Assembly (NCBI GenBank): GCA_001970955.1
Contig: MPUH01000191.1
Span: forward strand, 21,986-85,985
DNA length: 64,000 nucleotides
Source of the DNA: Stentor coeruleus
Taxonomy: Eukaryota > Ciliophora > Heterotrichea > Heterotrichida > Stentoridae
Direction of reading: 5' to 3'
The translations under genes were made by a program, and so were the position numbers. Position 1 is the stretch's first letter, and the number at the start of each line of letters is the position of its first letter. The notes below the pieces were generated by a model. It saw only the letters and a list, made by a program, of their open reading frames with translations. It ran no database searches and was not told where the DNA came from. Below, piece after piece: positions 47,748-58,532 of the stretch.

Positions 47748-49589
47748 GTATATTATAAAAAATTGCACTGACTAAGGATTTCAGTATGGGGCAGTTATAA
47801 GCGTTTTTTTTGCAGGCAAATTTTTTTTTTACTCTAAAAAAAAACTAAATAAGCTGAAGTATATAAATTAATAATTCTGAATTGGGTTAGTGAAGTTGAG
47901 ATTTTTTTGTCAAGGGCTGGGATTAAAGTGATTATTCTTGAATTTCTAAGCATTTTTTGTTTTTAATCTAGACACTTACATTAATAATTAGTCTATACAA
48001 GTACTGTATCCGATTTGAGAAATGAAATCTTTATAATCAAATTATTTATGTTTTATCACCCGACCATGTTAAATAGAATTTATCATTTTATATGTAAACT
48101 ATAAGAATTAGAATATAAGATAATTATTAACAGATACTTATATCTCTTTAGCCTATTTGCAAGTATTTTCAAGTACAATCATTTTCAGTATTGTTTGATT
48201 CATATGCAAATTAAAAAACAAAGAATTAGAATTTTTATATAAAATTTGACCATAAATAATTTTTATATCTTGTTGAGAATAAATAAACCATAGTCAAAAA
48301 TGTTTTTCAAACTATGCAATAAAAGTCAGGATGATTTAAAAGGATATTTTTTATTATAGAATAGTATATAAATATTCGTATAATTTAGATTATTTTTTGT
48401 AAAGCATCAATAGTTAACCATAAATCTCTATTGTAAGATACATTTTTTATATCTAGTTTCTAATAACTTTATTAATAATCGATTAAATCATATTAAAAAG
48501 CTAATTAAGTCTATTACTCAAAACCTTGAGTATTCTATTTTGGTTTTTTAGGTATTCTAGTTATTTTCTCACAACATCAGGATTTTTTCAGTCTTCCACT
48601 GTATTTACGACTTTCCCTATTTTTCATTATATTTAACTAATTAAGTCTATTACTCAAAACCTTGAGTATTTTATTTTGGCTTTTTAGGTATTCTAGTTAT
48701 TTTCTGACAACATCAGGATTTTTTCAGTCTTCCACTGTATTTACGACTTTCCCTATTTTTCATTATATTTTCCCATCTTTGACAAAATTCAAAAAAGCAC
48801 TTGATTTCTTCATAAACCTTGGTAAATTATAAGCTCATTAACTAATTCTCCCTTATCACAGAGCAGTAAAATTTATAAACTATCCAGTCCTAACTTCTAT
48901 TCAATAATCATCAACTAGACAAAATACAATGTTTTTCTTGCGTAATGTAAAACTAAGTATCAACTCAAGTATTCACTTCTTTATTATAAAATGTTTGATT
49001 TAAAAATATATTACTTTCCCTCTGTCCTTAAGAAAGAATATTCCTCTTAAAGTTATAAACTTACTAACTTCATGAAACTAATACAAATTTAGAGACAAAT
49101 ACTATAAATGATAAGCTTACAAACTAGCACAAGCAAAATTGCAAGAGCTATGAAAGCATATAAAAATTAGATTTAAAGTATAAATTCGATTGTTTTATGA
49201 ATAGCAGGTTAGAAATCATGAAGACCATATCGAAGAAGCATAGAATTATAATGAAAGGTAGCCTAACTAAATAAATTCTGAAAAGAAAAGTTCCTAAGAT
49301 TTGCGAGAAAGTTTTATAGATCCCATAAATTTCTTGTAAATTGAAGAAGGTTAGTTAAACATTACTTTTAGTATCTTTCAAAAATTCAATAGATTTTTAG
49401 AGAAAGTTATTTTCATGTTCAAATTCCAAGCTATCCTAAAGAATTATAATTATAACACAAAAATCTAATTTGTGAAATTTTCTGTAATAAATAACATATT
49501 ATCCAGACTATATTATTTCATATAAATTATATAAGCCTCTTTAAAATATTCTACAGTAGCCATAAGTAAATATTCACCAGAGATAAATA
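47748..49589. other. Intergenic in the CaaX cluster
   Basis: AT-rich; a 136-base tandem duplication lies at 48501-48769. No other gene or RNA recognised. Confidence 0.6.
48501..48769. repeat. Tandem duplication, period 136
   Basis: The unit starting CTAATTAAGTCTATTACTCA at 48501 recurs at 48637, nearly identical, with no N between, so it is probably real. Confidence 0.9.
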
Positions 49590-49982
49590 ATGTCTTCACA
49601 GATATCAGCAAAAACTCATACCAAGTCTTCAAATCATTATAAGAACATTCTCTATAGTGATTCATCATTTAAATCAGAACAAGGTCCTCATAGAAAAATC
49701 AAACAAAGTGTGGACAGTATTTACTTTTCTGATTTCAATATAAAATCTCAGAGTGAACAATCAGAAATGAGCATTAGTAATCTTGCTGTTCTCAAAGCTA
49801 TAAAAGATCTGAAAATGTCGATTGACCACCTTTCTGATAAGGTTGAAAAACAGAATGATAAAATATCAAAGATAGTAACATCAGAAGAAGTACATGAGAG
49901 GATAGAAAAAAAGATTATTGCCATGAAAGAACTTGAGAAAAAGAAAAATCTTAGTGAAGACTCGAACTGCCAAATTTTCTAA
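49590..49982 (+). CDS. Small predicted prenylated protein (CQIF), cluster member 2
   Basis: 130 residues. The first 65 are Ser/Lys/His-rich and probably disordered. Residues about 68-120 form a coiled coil with heptad hydrophobics (LAVLKAIKDLKMSIDHLSDK). The protein ends in EDSNCQIF: CaaX with aliphatic a2 (Ile) and Phe at X. Unlike most members it has no second Cys nearby. It does not clearly belong to subfamily A or B. Coiled coil plus lipid anchor would suit a membrane-tethered oligomer; that is inference. Confidence 0.75.
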   Translation: MSSQISAKTHTKSSNHYKNILYSDSSFKSEQGPHRKIKQSVDSIYFSDFNIKSQSEQSEMSISNLAVLKAIKDLKMSIDHLSDKVEKQNDKISKIVTSEEVHERIEKKIIAMKELEKKKNLSEDSNCQIF

Positions 49983-51389
49983 TGATTTTGATTAGAATAA
50001 TTAACTTAAAAAGTTTAGTTAAAGGGAATAAAAATAGTATATTTAAAAAGAAAGGGTGCTAGAAAAGGATATAAGTGTGGAAATAATTTATATCAGAAAA
50101 AAGAAAGTATTTTGTAAATTATATAGTTAGAAAGTGGGCTAATGCATATTAAATAAGACTAAAGAATCTAAGTTTGTTAGTTTGATCGGATTCTTCATGA
50201 AAATGCTTAAAACTATTTAGCATCTTTTATAATAGCTAACTGCTTTGATCTAAGAGACTTTAGTCTTTAGCTTTAAGTAAAAAATCATGACTATAGTGCT
50301 AAATTATAATTACAGATTAAAGAGACAAAAAAGACGCATAATTTTTTTTTTATGTAGATTAGTAATATAGTCGGTGTAGAATAATATTAATGCTGAAAAT
50401 TGCTTAGAAAAACTTGATTGAATTAGGATTTTGAATAAAAAAAGTAATTAAATAATAATAAGAATGCTTACAGAAATGCATATTATTTATTGCATAAAAA
50501 GTATTTCACTTAGGTTTATATAAAGTTTGAATTTGATGTTAATTCTTAATAATTTTATGATAGAAAATTAGAAATATTTCTGTACTTAAAGATAAATATT
50601 TTTGATATAATAAGAGGATAAAAAGGTTATGGTATTCAAAATTTACTAGGAGTATATGATTTATGGCTTTGCTATTGTAAGATAATGATAAATACTATAT
50701 AATTAAACATTAAAGTACTAAGCTTTTAAGATTCTGAAACTAAAAATTTATTTGATAAAAATTATTACTAAGTCCAACAGAAAATATGATTTGCAAGTGA
50801 TCTTTATATATAAATGCTTTCTGACAAATGATTTATGTGCTTTGATCTTTAATTTCTTTAATTTCTTTTTTAGAATCTAAACTTAACCTTAGACTTTCAA
50901 TACTGGTATGCCATAGATTTAATTCACATTATAATTTAATTTCATTATCTTTTATTTTATATAAGAAAGATAAATAATTTCACTAGGATAGGTAGATTAT
51001 CTTTAGCATTAGGTCTCAAATATAAAACTTAGTCTAGAAAAAGTATTGTAGCATTTTATGTTATCAATTTGTCTATTTTTCTTGGCAAAAGGCAATATAA
51101 AAATAGAAATTGTGATAAATCTTTAAAATATAATTTGCAGTGATATATATATAATCACACAATTAAAACGTAAATTGTACCATTATATTGAAACTCTCTT
51201 TTCATATAAATCAGCTTAAATATCTCAATTACTAGTAAATATTAAAATGTTCCAGAATAGTTTTAATTCTAGCATTCCCAGCTTTATCAATTCTTATTCC
51301 CTAAATAGATATCATCCTTTAATCATACCTTCTCAATGCATATTAATTATAGTGTACAGCTTATTGCATTAACATTATTTAACAAATAA
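49983..51389. other. Intergenic in the CaaX cluster
   Basis: AT-rich, stops in all frames, no repeat or RNA recognised. Confidence 0.55.
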
Positions 51390-51863
51390 ATGTCTGATCT
51401 TAGTCGAGACTTTTTAAAGTCTCCGTGTAATTCAATGTATTTTATTTCGGTCTTAGAGCCAAAAGAAACAATAAATTTGCATGACATTGAATCTCAACCT
51501 AGATGCTCTGAACTTGATGCTTTAAGTGTAGATTATGATCAGAGCCTTTTCCATGCCCAAAAAAAATTCCATATGAAATTAGAAGAACATGGACTAATTT
51601 CAAATCTTGATACAGAAAATCAGTCAAAAGAATTTACATTTTACAGTCCGCAAAACAAAGTTTTTATCAAAAGAGACTTCATTTCATCGAAAAATCTTAA
51701 GAAATTTAACCCGAAAAATAAATTATTGCAAGACCCTTTAGAAGTAGATTTCAAGAGTATGGCTGAAAAGGGAAAGCCAAGATCATTTTACAAGAAAAAA
51801 TTCAAAATTGAAGAGAAAACGAATAAAAATAATTTCTGCACAAAGGCTTGTGAGATAATCTAG
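51390..51863 (+). CDS. Small predicted prenylated protein (CEII), cluster member 3, subfamily A
   Basis: 157 residues. It aligns with the gene at 54629 along its N-terminal half: MSDLSRDFLKSPCNSMYFIS with MSHLIQDINHSPHNTKYSVT, then ALSVDYDQSLFHAQKKFHMK with TLGVDYDLSLQHAKIQYQKK. The second half is more divergent and basic (FYKKKFKIEEKTNKNN). The end CTKACEII has a CaaX box and a second Cys five residues upstream. No known domain; shared VDYD..L.HA motif is the best family marker. Confidence 0.8.
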   Translation: MSDLSRDFLKSPCNSMYFISVLEPKETINLHDIESQPRCSELDALSVDYDQSLFHAQKKFHMKLEEHGLISNLDTENQSKEFTFYSPQNKVFIKRDFISSKNLKKFNPKNKLLQDPLEVDFKSMAEKGKPRSFYKKKFKIEEKTNKNNFCTKACEII

Positions 51864-53224
51864 TTAAGTAATATATTGATGATTATTAGTAAGTTTGGAG
51901 AGATAAGTTATATATTGAATAATAGATTTAAACAATAAGATTATTAGACTTATTTGATTGTAAAATATATATATTTATTTCAAAAGAGCATATATTAATG
52001 GTAATCAGTGATTTTTATATTCGATGGCATTATTATATGAATTTAAATCCTTTAATTACGAAAAGCAGGTATAGGATATGTGATAGTATAAAATTATAAT
52101 AAACTAAGATTAGATTGCCTCTTATTATTTGTATTAATCTGAATTCTGGTACATAATATAATACTTTGTTTATCATGGTGAATCCATTATTAATCTTAAT
52201 AAGAGCCTAGGCTCATGCGAATTTCGCTAAAACTATATGATTTATGAAGTTTTTAGTACCCCTGCATTTTTAAAGTTAAAATATTCATATTTGCATGATC
52301 TTGAATATTTATTTTCCATTATCCTTTGGTTTGCTTACATGAAGATTATAGTAATTGACAAAATTTTACAGTCTACTCAGAGTTTTATTTAGATGGGCAC
52401 TTCGTGTATTTTTCTATCACAGAAAGATTTATGTAATTAAAATTTTTATCATCAGCAAGAATTGTTTAGTCTGCTGCCTAGCTTATTAAAAATTTAAGTC
52501 AAATAGTTGATTTCTAATGACAGATAAAAGTAATAAACTAGACTATTAATATTAAAAGCATTCTTGAATAATTCGAAATATTATTTAGAATGCATTTTTT
52601 AGTAATTTTTATAACGAAAAGCATAGTTTTTACTATACGATAAAGCTTGAACTAAAGGTTTCGACTTTAGGACTTTTTAAATAATATACAAAATGTAAAT
52701 ATTTATAAATGCTTAAGATGATATTATTATAATAGATTGCCATCCTATATTATATTTGATTAAGCGTGTTAGGAATTTTTCCTTTATGTTTAAAAATGTA
52801 TATAATTTATATGGTAATATATTTATGATCTAAGCTAGGAAGAAAATCGCTTATCTCAATACAAGTTTCTTATAAAAATTAAGGGTTTCTGAGCATTTTT
52901 TAAAGTGATATAATGTTTATGAATGAGTTAGGCAAATTGCTTTGTTTCATTATAAAGATTAAATTACTTGAATTTGTTGAGCCAAATAAGTTATTGCAAG
53001 GTTTTTAAATAATTTTATTTCTAATCATACCTAAGCTACAACTTTAAGTATTATCAAGTTATAAAAACATAAATTTATTAGTTAGGGAAAAAAATATTTC
53101 CGACATTATTTTTGCATATATAATTATTTATATCCTCACCATTGATCCTATATTCTAACTAATTAGTTTATTATATAAATACTGTTACACTAGTTATCTA
53201 ATTTTAGGAAATGGTTATAAAAAT
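51864..53224. other. Intergenic in the CaaX cluster
   Basis: AT-rich; no gene, RNA or repeat recognised. Confidence 0.55.
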
Positions 53225-53584
53225 ATGCAGTGTTTAAAGTGGCATAGGTCGAAAAAATCAAAAGCTAATGAGTACATCATTTCAATAACTGAAATTAGAG
53301 ATAATGACAGGAAAGAGTCTCTACCAACAGAAATCAGCCCATTGGAAAAGCCACCTTTGGAAGAAGGTAGTTATCTTAAGCCAGAAATAAAATCATCGCA
53401 TTCGTTTACTCCAGGAGTAAAAATAACACCAAAAGTCCCTAATAGTAGCTTAAGGCCAAACAACCTTGAATTTAAGTCGAAGACAATGCGTGAACTTAAA
53501 GAACTCTCGAGGTTGCAGCATAGAAGCATTAATGATGAAGATTCTAATGGAGAATTGCAATCTAATATATGCACTATCTATTAG
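53225..53584 (+). CDS. Small predicted prenylated protein (CTIY), cluster member 4, subfamily B
   Basis: 119 residues. The start MQCLKWHRSKKSKANEYIIS puts a Cys at position 3 beside a polybasic stretch, then EYIISITEIRDND, shared with the 56686 protein (KYIISISEIKDNN). Near the C-terminus KSKTMRELKELSRLQHRS resembles AVTAKDLLSLRKLQIERKS of the 60763 protein. The terminus NICTIY fits CaaX with Tyr at X, an uncommon last residue. A possible palmitoylated N-terminus and prenylated C-terminus would anchor both ends. Confidence 0.72.
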   Translation: MQCLKWHRSKKSKANEYIISITEIRDNDRKESLPTEISPLEKPPLEEGSYLKPEIKSSHSFTPGVKITPKVPNSSLRPNNLEFKSKTMRELKELSRLQHRSINDEDSNGELQSNICTIY

Positions 53585-54628
53585 TAAGTTTTGTGGATAA
53601 GATAAAAATATATAATAAATGTCGTTTTGGGCTTGACACTATAAATGATAATGAATATTTTCCTAGAGATACCCTAAAGTCAAAGATGCATATGTTTATT
53701 TTTATAAGAAGCTTTAATTTGTTTAAGTTTTTGAAGAAAAAAAAGAAAAAATACTATAACATATTTAAAGCAATTTTTTTTGTATAATAAATATTCAGAT
53801 AATCTTGGCAAAAGTATTTTATAATGATATCTTTATTTTCACACGCCAAAATAGGTGAATAATATTCACTAATGCATTATTTTAGAATTTAACTAAATGT
53901 TTATTTTTATATCCTTTACAAATTTAGTTTTCTTTAACTTTTAAGCTTAAATTATAATATTGCTAAAGTATTTTTGCTTTAATATATTTCATACTTCTGA
54001 CTTAATAAAGACTAAACTATAATATTCTTATTTTAATGCATTTCATACTTCTAGCTTAATAAAGACTAAATTATAATATTCTAACTTTAATACATTTCAT
54101 ACTTCTGACTTAATAAAGACTAAATTATATATAAAAATATGATAAAATGATTAATTAGATAGATATTTTCTTCTTAGAAGGATAACTTCATGACTATCTT
54201 TATATTTTACTCGGTTTATTTATATAATCTTGAAGATAATAAATTGTGAAAATTGCAGGGAAAAGAAATTTATAGGAGAACTTGTAAGACGATTCCTATT
54301 AGAATTACTATAGATTTAAATGAAGAAAATGAAGGAAACTACTCTTATGCATTTTTAAATTTAGCCCTAAAATATGAAATTCTTATAAATAATAGTTTTG
54401 TGGGAACAAGATTATTCTCTAATATTTAAATGCACTCTTCTTGAATTACTAAAATGGTATATAATTATAAATTACTGTAATAACCAATTTTCCAATTAAA
54501 TCCTATCATAAATTATAAATCCAAGTAATGCTTATACTCAATAACACAATTTAACTTTTTATGTAATAGTCTTTAAAGTTTTATTCATATTATAAATTAT
54601 TTTCTCAATATGAAAACCATATATAAAA
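53585..54628. other. Intergenic in the CaaX cluster
   Basis: Contains a 54-base period repeat at about 53932-54130. An ATG-less open frame at 54254-54429 (RRTCKTIPIRITIDLNEENE...) looks weakly coding-like. No other gene. Confidence 0.5.
53932..54130. repeat. Tandem repeat, period 54, about 3.5 copies
   Basis: ATTTCATACTTCTGACTTAA-type units begin at 53986, 54040 and 54094, each followed by TAAAGACTAAA; a degenerate partial unit precedes them. Confidence 0.85.
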
Positions 54629-55105
54629 ATGTCTCATCTTATCCAGGATATTAACCACTCTCCACATAATACCAAATACTCAGTAACAATATTAGAAGAA
54701 AAAGATCCTGATCATTTAGATTATTTAGAAACTAATCCTCATTATACAGCATTTGGTACTTTAGGTGTGGATTATGATTTAAGTCTTCAGCATGCAAAAA
54801 TTCAATATCAGAAAAAAATTGATGAACAGGTTCAGTCTACAGAGCCTGTTGAATATGATTATTACATCAATTTTCCACCTCCTAGTCATGCGGAAAATAA
54901 AATCATAACCCCTTTAGACTTAGCTTCAAATGGTAAGTTTAATCATGCTAGTCTAAATGGAAAAGTACTTCCAAAACTAAACGAAGAAAACGTAAGAGAC
55001 TCTTTTAACAGAGAAAAAACAGCAGCTATGCTGAATAACAAGAAAAAACTAAAGGCCAAAAATCGATTCAAGCATAAATGTTCCTGTCTATGCCAAATAA
55101 TATAG
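54629..55105 (+). CDS. Small predicted prenylated protein (CQII), cluster member 5, subfamily A
   Basis: 158 residues, paralogue of the 51390 protein (see VDYD..L.HA motif near residue 50 and the shared N-terminus). Central part is acidic and Pro-rich (YYINFPPPSHAENK); the C-terminal 35 residues are basic (NNKKKLKAKNRFKHK). It ends KCSCLCQII: CaaX plus two more Cys directly upstream and a basic stretch before them, much like the hypervariable tails of Ras/Rho GTPases. No GTPase fold is present. Confidence 0.8.
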   Translation: MSHLIQDINHSPHNTKYSVTILEEKDPDHLDYLETNPHYTAFGTLGVDYDLSLQHAKIQYQKKIDEQVQSTEPVEYDYYINFPPPSHAENKIITPLDLASNGKFNHASLNGKVLPKLNEENVRDSFNREKTAAMLNNKKKLKAKNRFKHKCSCLCQII

Positions 55106-55390
55106 AATATTTATTGCGGCTAATAGTATTTATATATAATATGATAATTGGGTTCTTAAGGTTTAATATAAATATAATTAGATAGTAAGGCGATATTTAC
55201 AATATGAGAAAATGGTTCATGTAATAATAATCAAATGATAAAAATTGGTTTATTCTCTACGATAGGAATTAATGATACTAATAGTTTGGTTTAACTTAGG
55301 CTTATTATATTTTTTCATTAGCAAGTGCATGATTAAAACTTCAAAAATTATTTTTTAGATAATTATTTGAGAGGTTGAAGTCAAAATTGG

Positions 55391-55482
55391 TTAAGCAACC
55401 TTTTTCTAGGTTTATCTGGAGTATCATTATAATTCATTAAGCAACATTTTTCTAGGTTTATCTGGAGTATCATTATAATTCA
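55391..55482. repeat. Tandem duplication, period 46
   Basis: TTAAGCAACCTTTTTCTAGG at 55391 recurs at 55437 with one substitution; both units continue identically through TCTGGAGTATCATTATAATTCA. Confidence 0.92.
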
Positions 55483-55986
55483 TTATGGTTAAATATTTAT
55501 AATTATGTTTACTATGTATTCAAAGTATATAAAAATCAATTGATAATTTTTAAACTAGATTTAATTTGTTTTTTTAGTATAGGATGTATCTTTAGCTTGC
55601 TTATAAAGATTATAGTGTATTAGTCAATGCTTATTAGGCTGAATTTCCTTTAAATAATATGAAAGCTTGGTTTAATGGCTTAAGTGCTCAAAGTTTGATA
55701 AGCCTAGACAAATATATGATTTGTATGCATGTTTTAATTTTTAAAGGCATAGCTTTATGAATTTGATTATATTAACTAGGTTTTGTAAACCTTATGACTA
55801 CTATATTGATAATACCTTTTTATCAGCAGATGTAAATAAATTATTTGTAAATTGATAACATAAAGATTTATTTTATTGTTTATATTGGAAGATATACTGT
55901 TTGAATTATGTTTTTGTTCAAATAGATATAACTAGCTATTGTTTTCATTTAAAGTGTTTATAATTTTAGGTTTTACCTTTATAAAG

Positions 55987-56093
55987 AGTCACATAACCAG
56001 CGACAACGATTGGTTTAATATACCGAATCTGCCTAAAGAAAGAGATCGTAGGACAAACAAACCTCGATTGGACAAGGTTTAAACATGCCACCT
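55987..56093 (-). repeat. Element B of a dispersed inverted pair
   Basis: Reverse complement of the 45039-45148 element; 28 bases identical (56011-56038). On the plus strand here one frame reads WFNIPNLPKERDRRTNKP and stops at TAA soon after, so it may be the end of a dead gene, for instance of a mobile element. Confidence 0.75.
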
Positions 56094-56685
56094 TAACTAT
56101 CACCACTTTAAACTTTAAACTTTTACCTTTTATATATGTGTATATACTTAAAATATAAAAAAGTTATTTATATTCAAGCTATTTAGAAAAGCATCTTTAA
56201 GAAATCTTAAAAAATCATCAATGTTAACACTTTAAAGTACATAAGGATAATAGACAAGCTCTTTATCATTAAGTCATCATTTATAAACTTATATTTGCCA
56301 AAATCTTTTGATAACAATTTTCCACAAAAATATTAACAAACTTATCTATACTTAACTTAACTAAACTAAGAGTTTTTGATTTAGTTTTGCATGCCAAAAA
56401 AGCTATTCATGCTAGTTTACTTTATATAAATTCTTTATATTTTATCTTATTTCTTATACCCATAATGTAAACATTTTCTTTAATAACTTTGGTCGAAAAA
56501 TGGCTTATATCTTTTCCGTATCTAAAATGGGTTATAAAAAAAATACCTAAGACCCTTCAAAATTCCTATAACACTTTGGAACATGGGCCTATGGGCACTA
56601 AATTGAATTTTAATATACTCTTCTAAAAAACGAATTTCTTGAAAATTTTTCCATATCATAATTCAGAGTTCATTCTTAATAAATA

Positions 56686-57009
56686 ATGTTGTGCTTTAGA
56701 TTCAAAAAATCAAAAAAACTGATAAAGCCAAAGATAAGAAAATACATAATTTCGATATCTGAAATAAAAGATAACAACGGTGTAGAAACTCCAAAAGAAC
56801 AGCCCTTTTATTATAAAAAGGTACTCATCAAGGTAAACAACTTTTTAACTCCTGAATTAAAACCGACTAAATCTTTAAAGTCAGGGATTACAATACAAGT
56901 TCCTAGTTTTTTTAGAAACAGAAAGTCAGAACCTCAAGATATGAAACTCAAATTTTCAAGTGGGGTCGAAGCATCTTTTAGTCGTAAAGGGGGGGAAATG
57001 GATAATTAG
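56686..57009 (+). CDS. Cluster member 6, subfamily B, CaaX box lost
   Basis: 107 residues. The start MLCFRFKKSKKLIKPKIRKY and YIISISEIKDNN match the 53225 protein; FLTPELKPTKSLKSG matches its SYLKPEIKSSHSFTPG. After about residue 85 homology fades and the frame ends GGEMDN with no CaaX. Neither alternative frame near 56960-57020 restores a Cys-a-a-X ending. A frameshift near the GGGGGGG run at 56989-56995 is the likely cause (sequence error or real decay). If real, only the N-terminal Cys3 could anchor it. Confidence 0.6.
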   Translation: MLCFRFKKSKKLIKPKIRKYIISISEIKDNNGVETPKEQPFYYKKVLIKVNNFLTPELKPTKSLKSGITIQVPSFFRNRKSEPQDMKLKFSSGVEASFSRKGGEMDN

Positions 57010-58091
57010 GCTTTGAAAAGGACTAGACATAATCATAATTTTTTTCCAAAAAAAATATAATTAAGAAGGATATAGTAGGTATAATCAAAAGATAATGATT
57101 ATATTTAATATATTTGTGCATAGAAATAATAGGATTTTATGTTTGTATGTTTTTGTATATAGAATGGCTTTATATGGGTTTTTTATAAAAAAATAAATGC
57201 TTTAATTTAAGGTGTGAAAGTGTTGCTCGTTGATAAAATATAAAAATTTACAGGATTTGATTGTATTTCAAGTATTTTACAAGTGATTTTGTGCTATATT
57301 AAAATTGTTTAAGCTGTGTAATAAGATATCCATTTATACATGCAATGCATAGCATATTATTTTAACCTATATGTAGTTAATTTTATTATAAGACTAAATA
57401 CCTTCATTTTTCAATAAGAATTCGAATTATCACTTGTAAGAAAGTAAATAGTATTATATTGCTTATAAAAATCTATAGTAATATTGTAAAATAAACTAAA
57501 ATTTGATCATTCTAAATAAACAAACATTAAAACCTAAATTTTTAATATATACCACTGAGGAATATAGTAAGATAATATAATTTTTCCATGATTAATTATT
57601 TTGTAAGATTATATGAAAATATTACTTTGTCTTAGATTTATATTTTTATGAAATCACAGACTAGCTCGATTCTGGAGGCTATAGACATGATGAATAATTA
57701 TGATATATTTAAAGAAAAATCACAGTAATTTTAAAATCATAAGAATATCTGTGAAAAGTTATAAACCAACTAGGCAAGTATTAAGTTTTAAATAAATTCT
57801 AAAGTCAAAAAGTTGAAGAATTTAGTATTAGAGTGTTCTTATTAATAAAGCTTTCCTTTTCATTTATTCATTCTCTCTTTCATCTGAAATTAAAAATTCC
57901 TAAAATTTCTTATATCAGAAAAAGGAATTTTCAGGCTAGTCAATCATAGTTAAAGCCTTTCATATCTATAAACTTACAATTATTTATAGCGAATCCATCT
58001 AAGCAAAATCTGCTTTTATTAAAATATGATGCATGCATTAACCTTCGTAAAATGAAACTAAGTTATGGCATAAATCTTCCTGATAATATAA
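57010..58091. other. Intergenic in the CaaX cluster
   Basis: AT-rich; no gene, RNA or repeat recognised. Confidence 0.55.
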
Positions 58092-58532
58092 ATGTCAGCT
58101 TCAACCAACACTAAAAGCAAAACTTCTAATCATAAAATCCCAGCTCAGATTAAAAACAAATTACATAGCCAAACAATACCAGAACAGCCTCCAAAACGCC
58201 TTCCAAAAATTGTGTTTGATTCAGAATCTTCATCAAGTTTTGCTAAAACAGAGAACAGTTTCGTTAATGCTGTACTTCTTTATGCATCATCTTTAACTCC
58301 AGATAATTCACAGACTTCTCCATCAAGTGATTTTGAAAGCCCTCATCTAAAATATAAGAATTATAAAAATTTCTCAACGCTTGCAAAAGCAAAGCCAAAC
58401 CTTTCATCAAAGGCTAAATCATTTAACACTATTAAAAGTGAAGAACGTGTAGGAATTATTGAAAATATACCAGAAAAGAAAAAAAAGTGCATAGATCAAA
58501 CTAGTGCAAGCTGTGCATGTGTGACATTTTAA
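58092..58532 (+). CDS. Small predicted prenylated protein (CVTF), cluster member 7
   Basis: 146 residues, Ser/Lys/Pro-rich and largely disordered in appearance; a short hydrophobic helix (NSFVNAVLLYASSL) lies near residues 57-70. The tail EKKKKCIDQTSASCACVTF has four Lys, then three Cys, the last in CVTF (a2 is Thr, weaker than Val/Ile but tolerated in some CaaX boxes). Not obviously A or B. Start preceded by GATAATATAA. Confidence 0.7.
   Translation: MSASTNTKSKTSNHKIPAQIKNKLHSQTIPEQPPKRLPKIVFDSESSSSFAKTENSFVNAVLLYASSLTPDNSQTSPSSDFESPHLKYKNYKNFSTLAKAKPNLSSKAKSFNTIKSEERVGIIENIPEKKKKCIDQTSASCACVTF

Larger units (their letters stand above)
55106..56685. other. Intergenic in the CaaX cluster
   Basis: Contains a 46-base tandem duplication (55391-55482) and element B of the inverted pair (55987-56093). 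Otherwise AT-rich with no gene seen. Confidence 0.55.

Noticed and set aside
53569-53787. 72-codon frame after the CTIY gene
   Set aside because: Overlaps the gene end and ends in Lys/Tyr/Phe low-complexity sequence; probably 3' flank.
54254-54429. Open frame upstream of the CQII gene
   Set aside because: No ATG, no family match; too weak to call.
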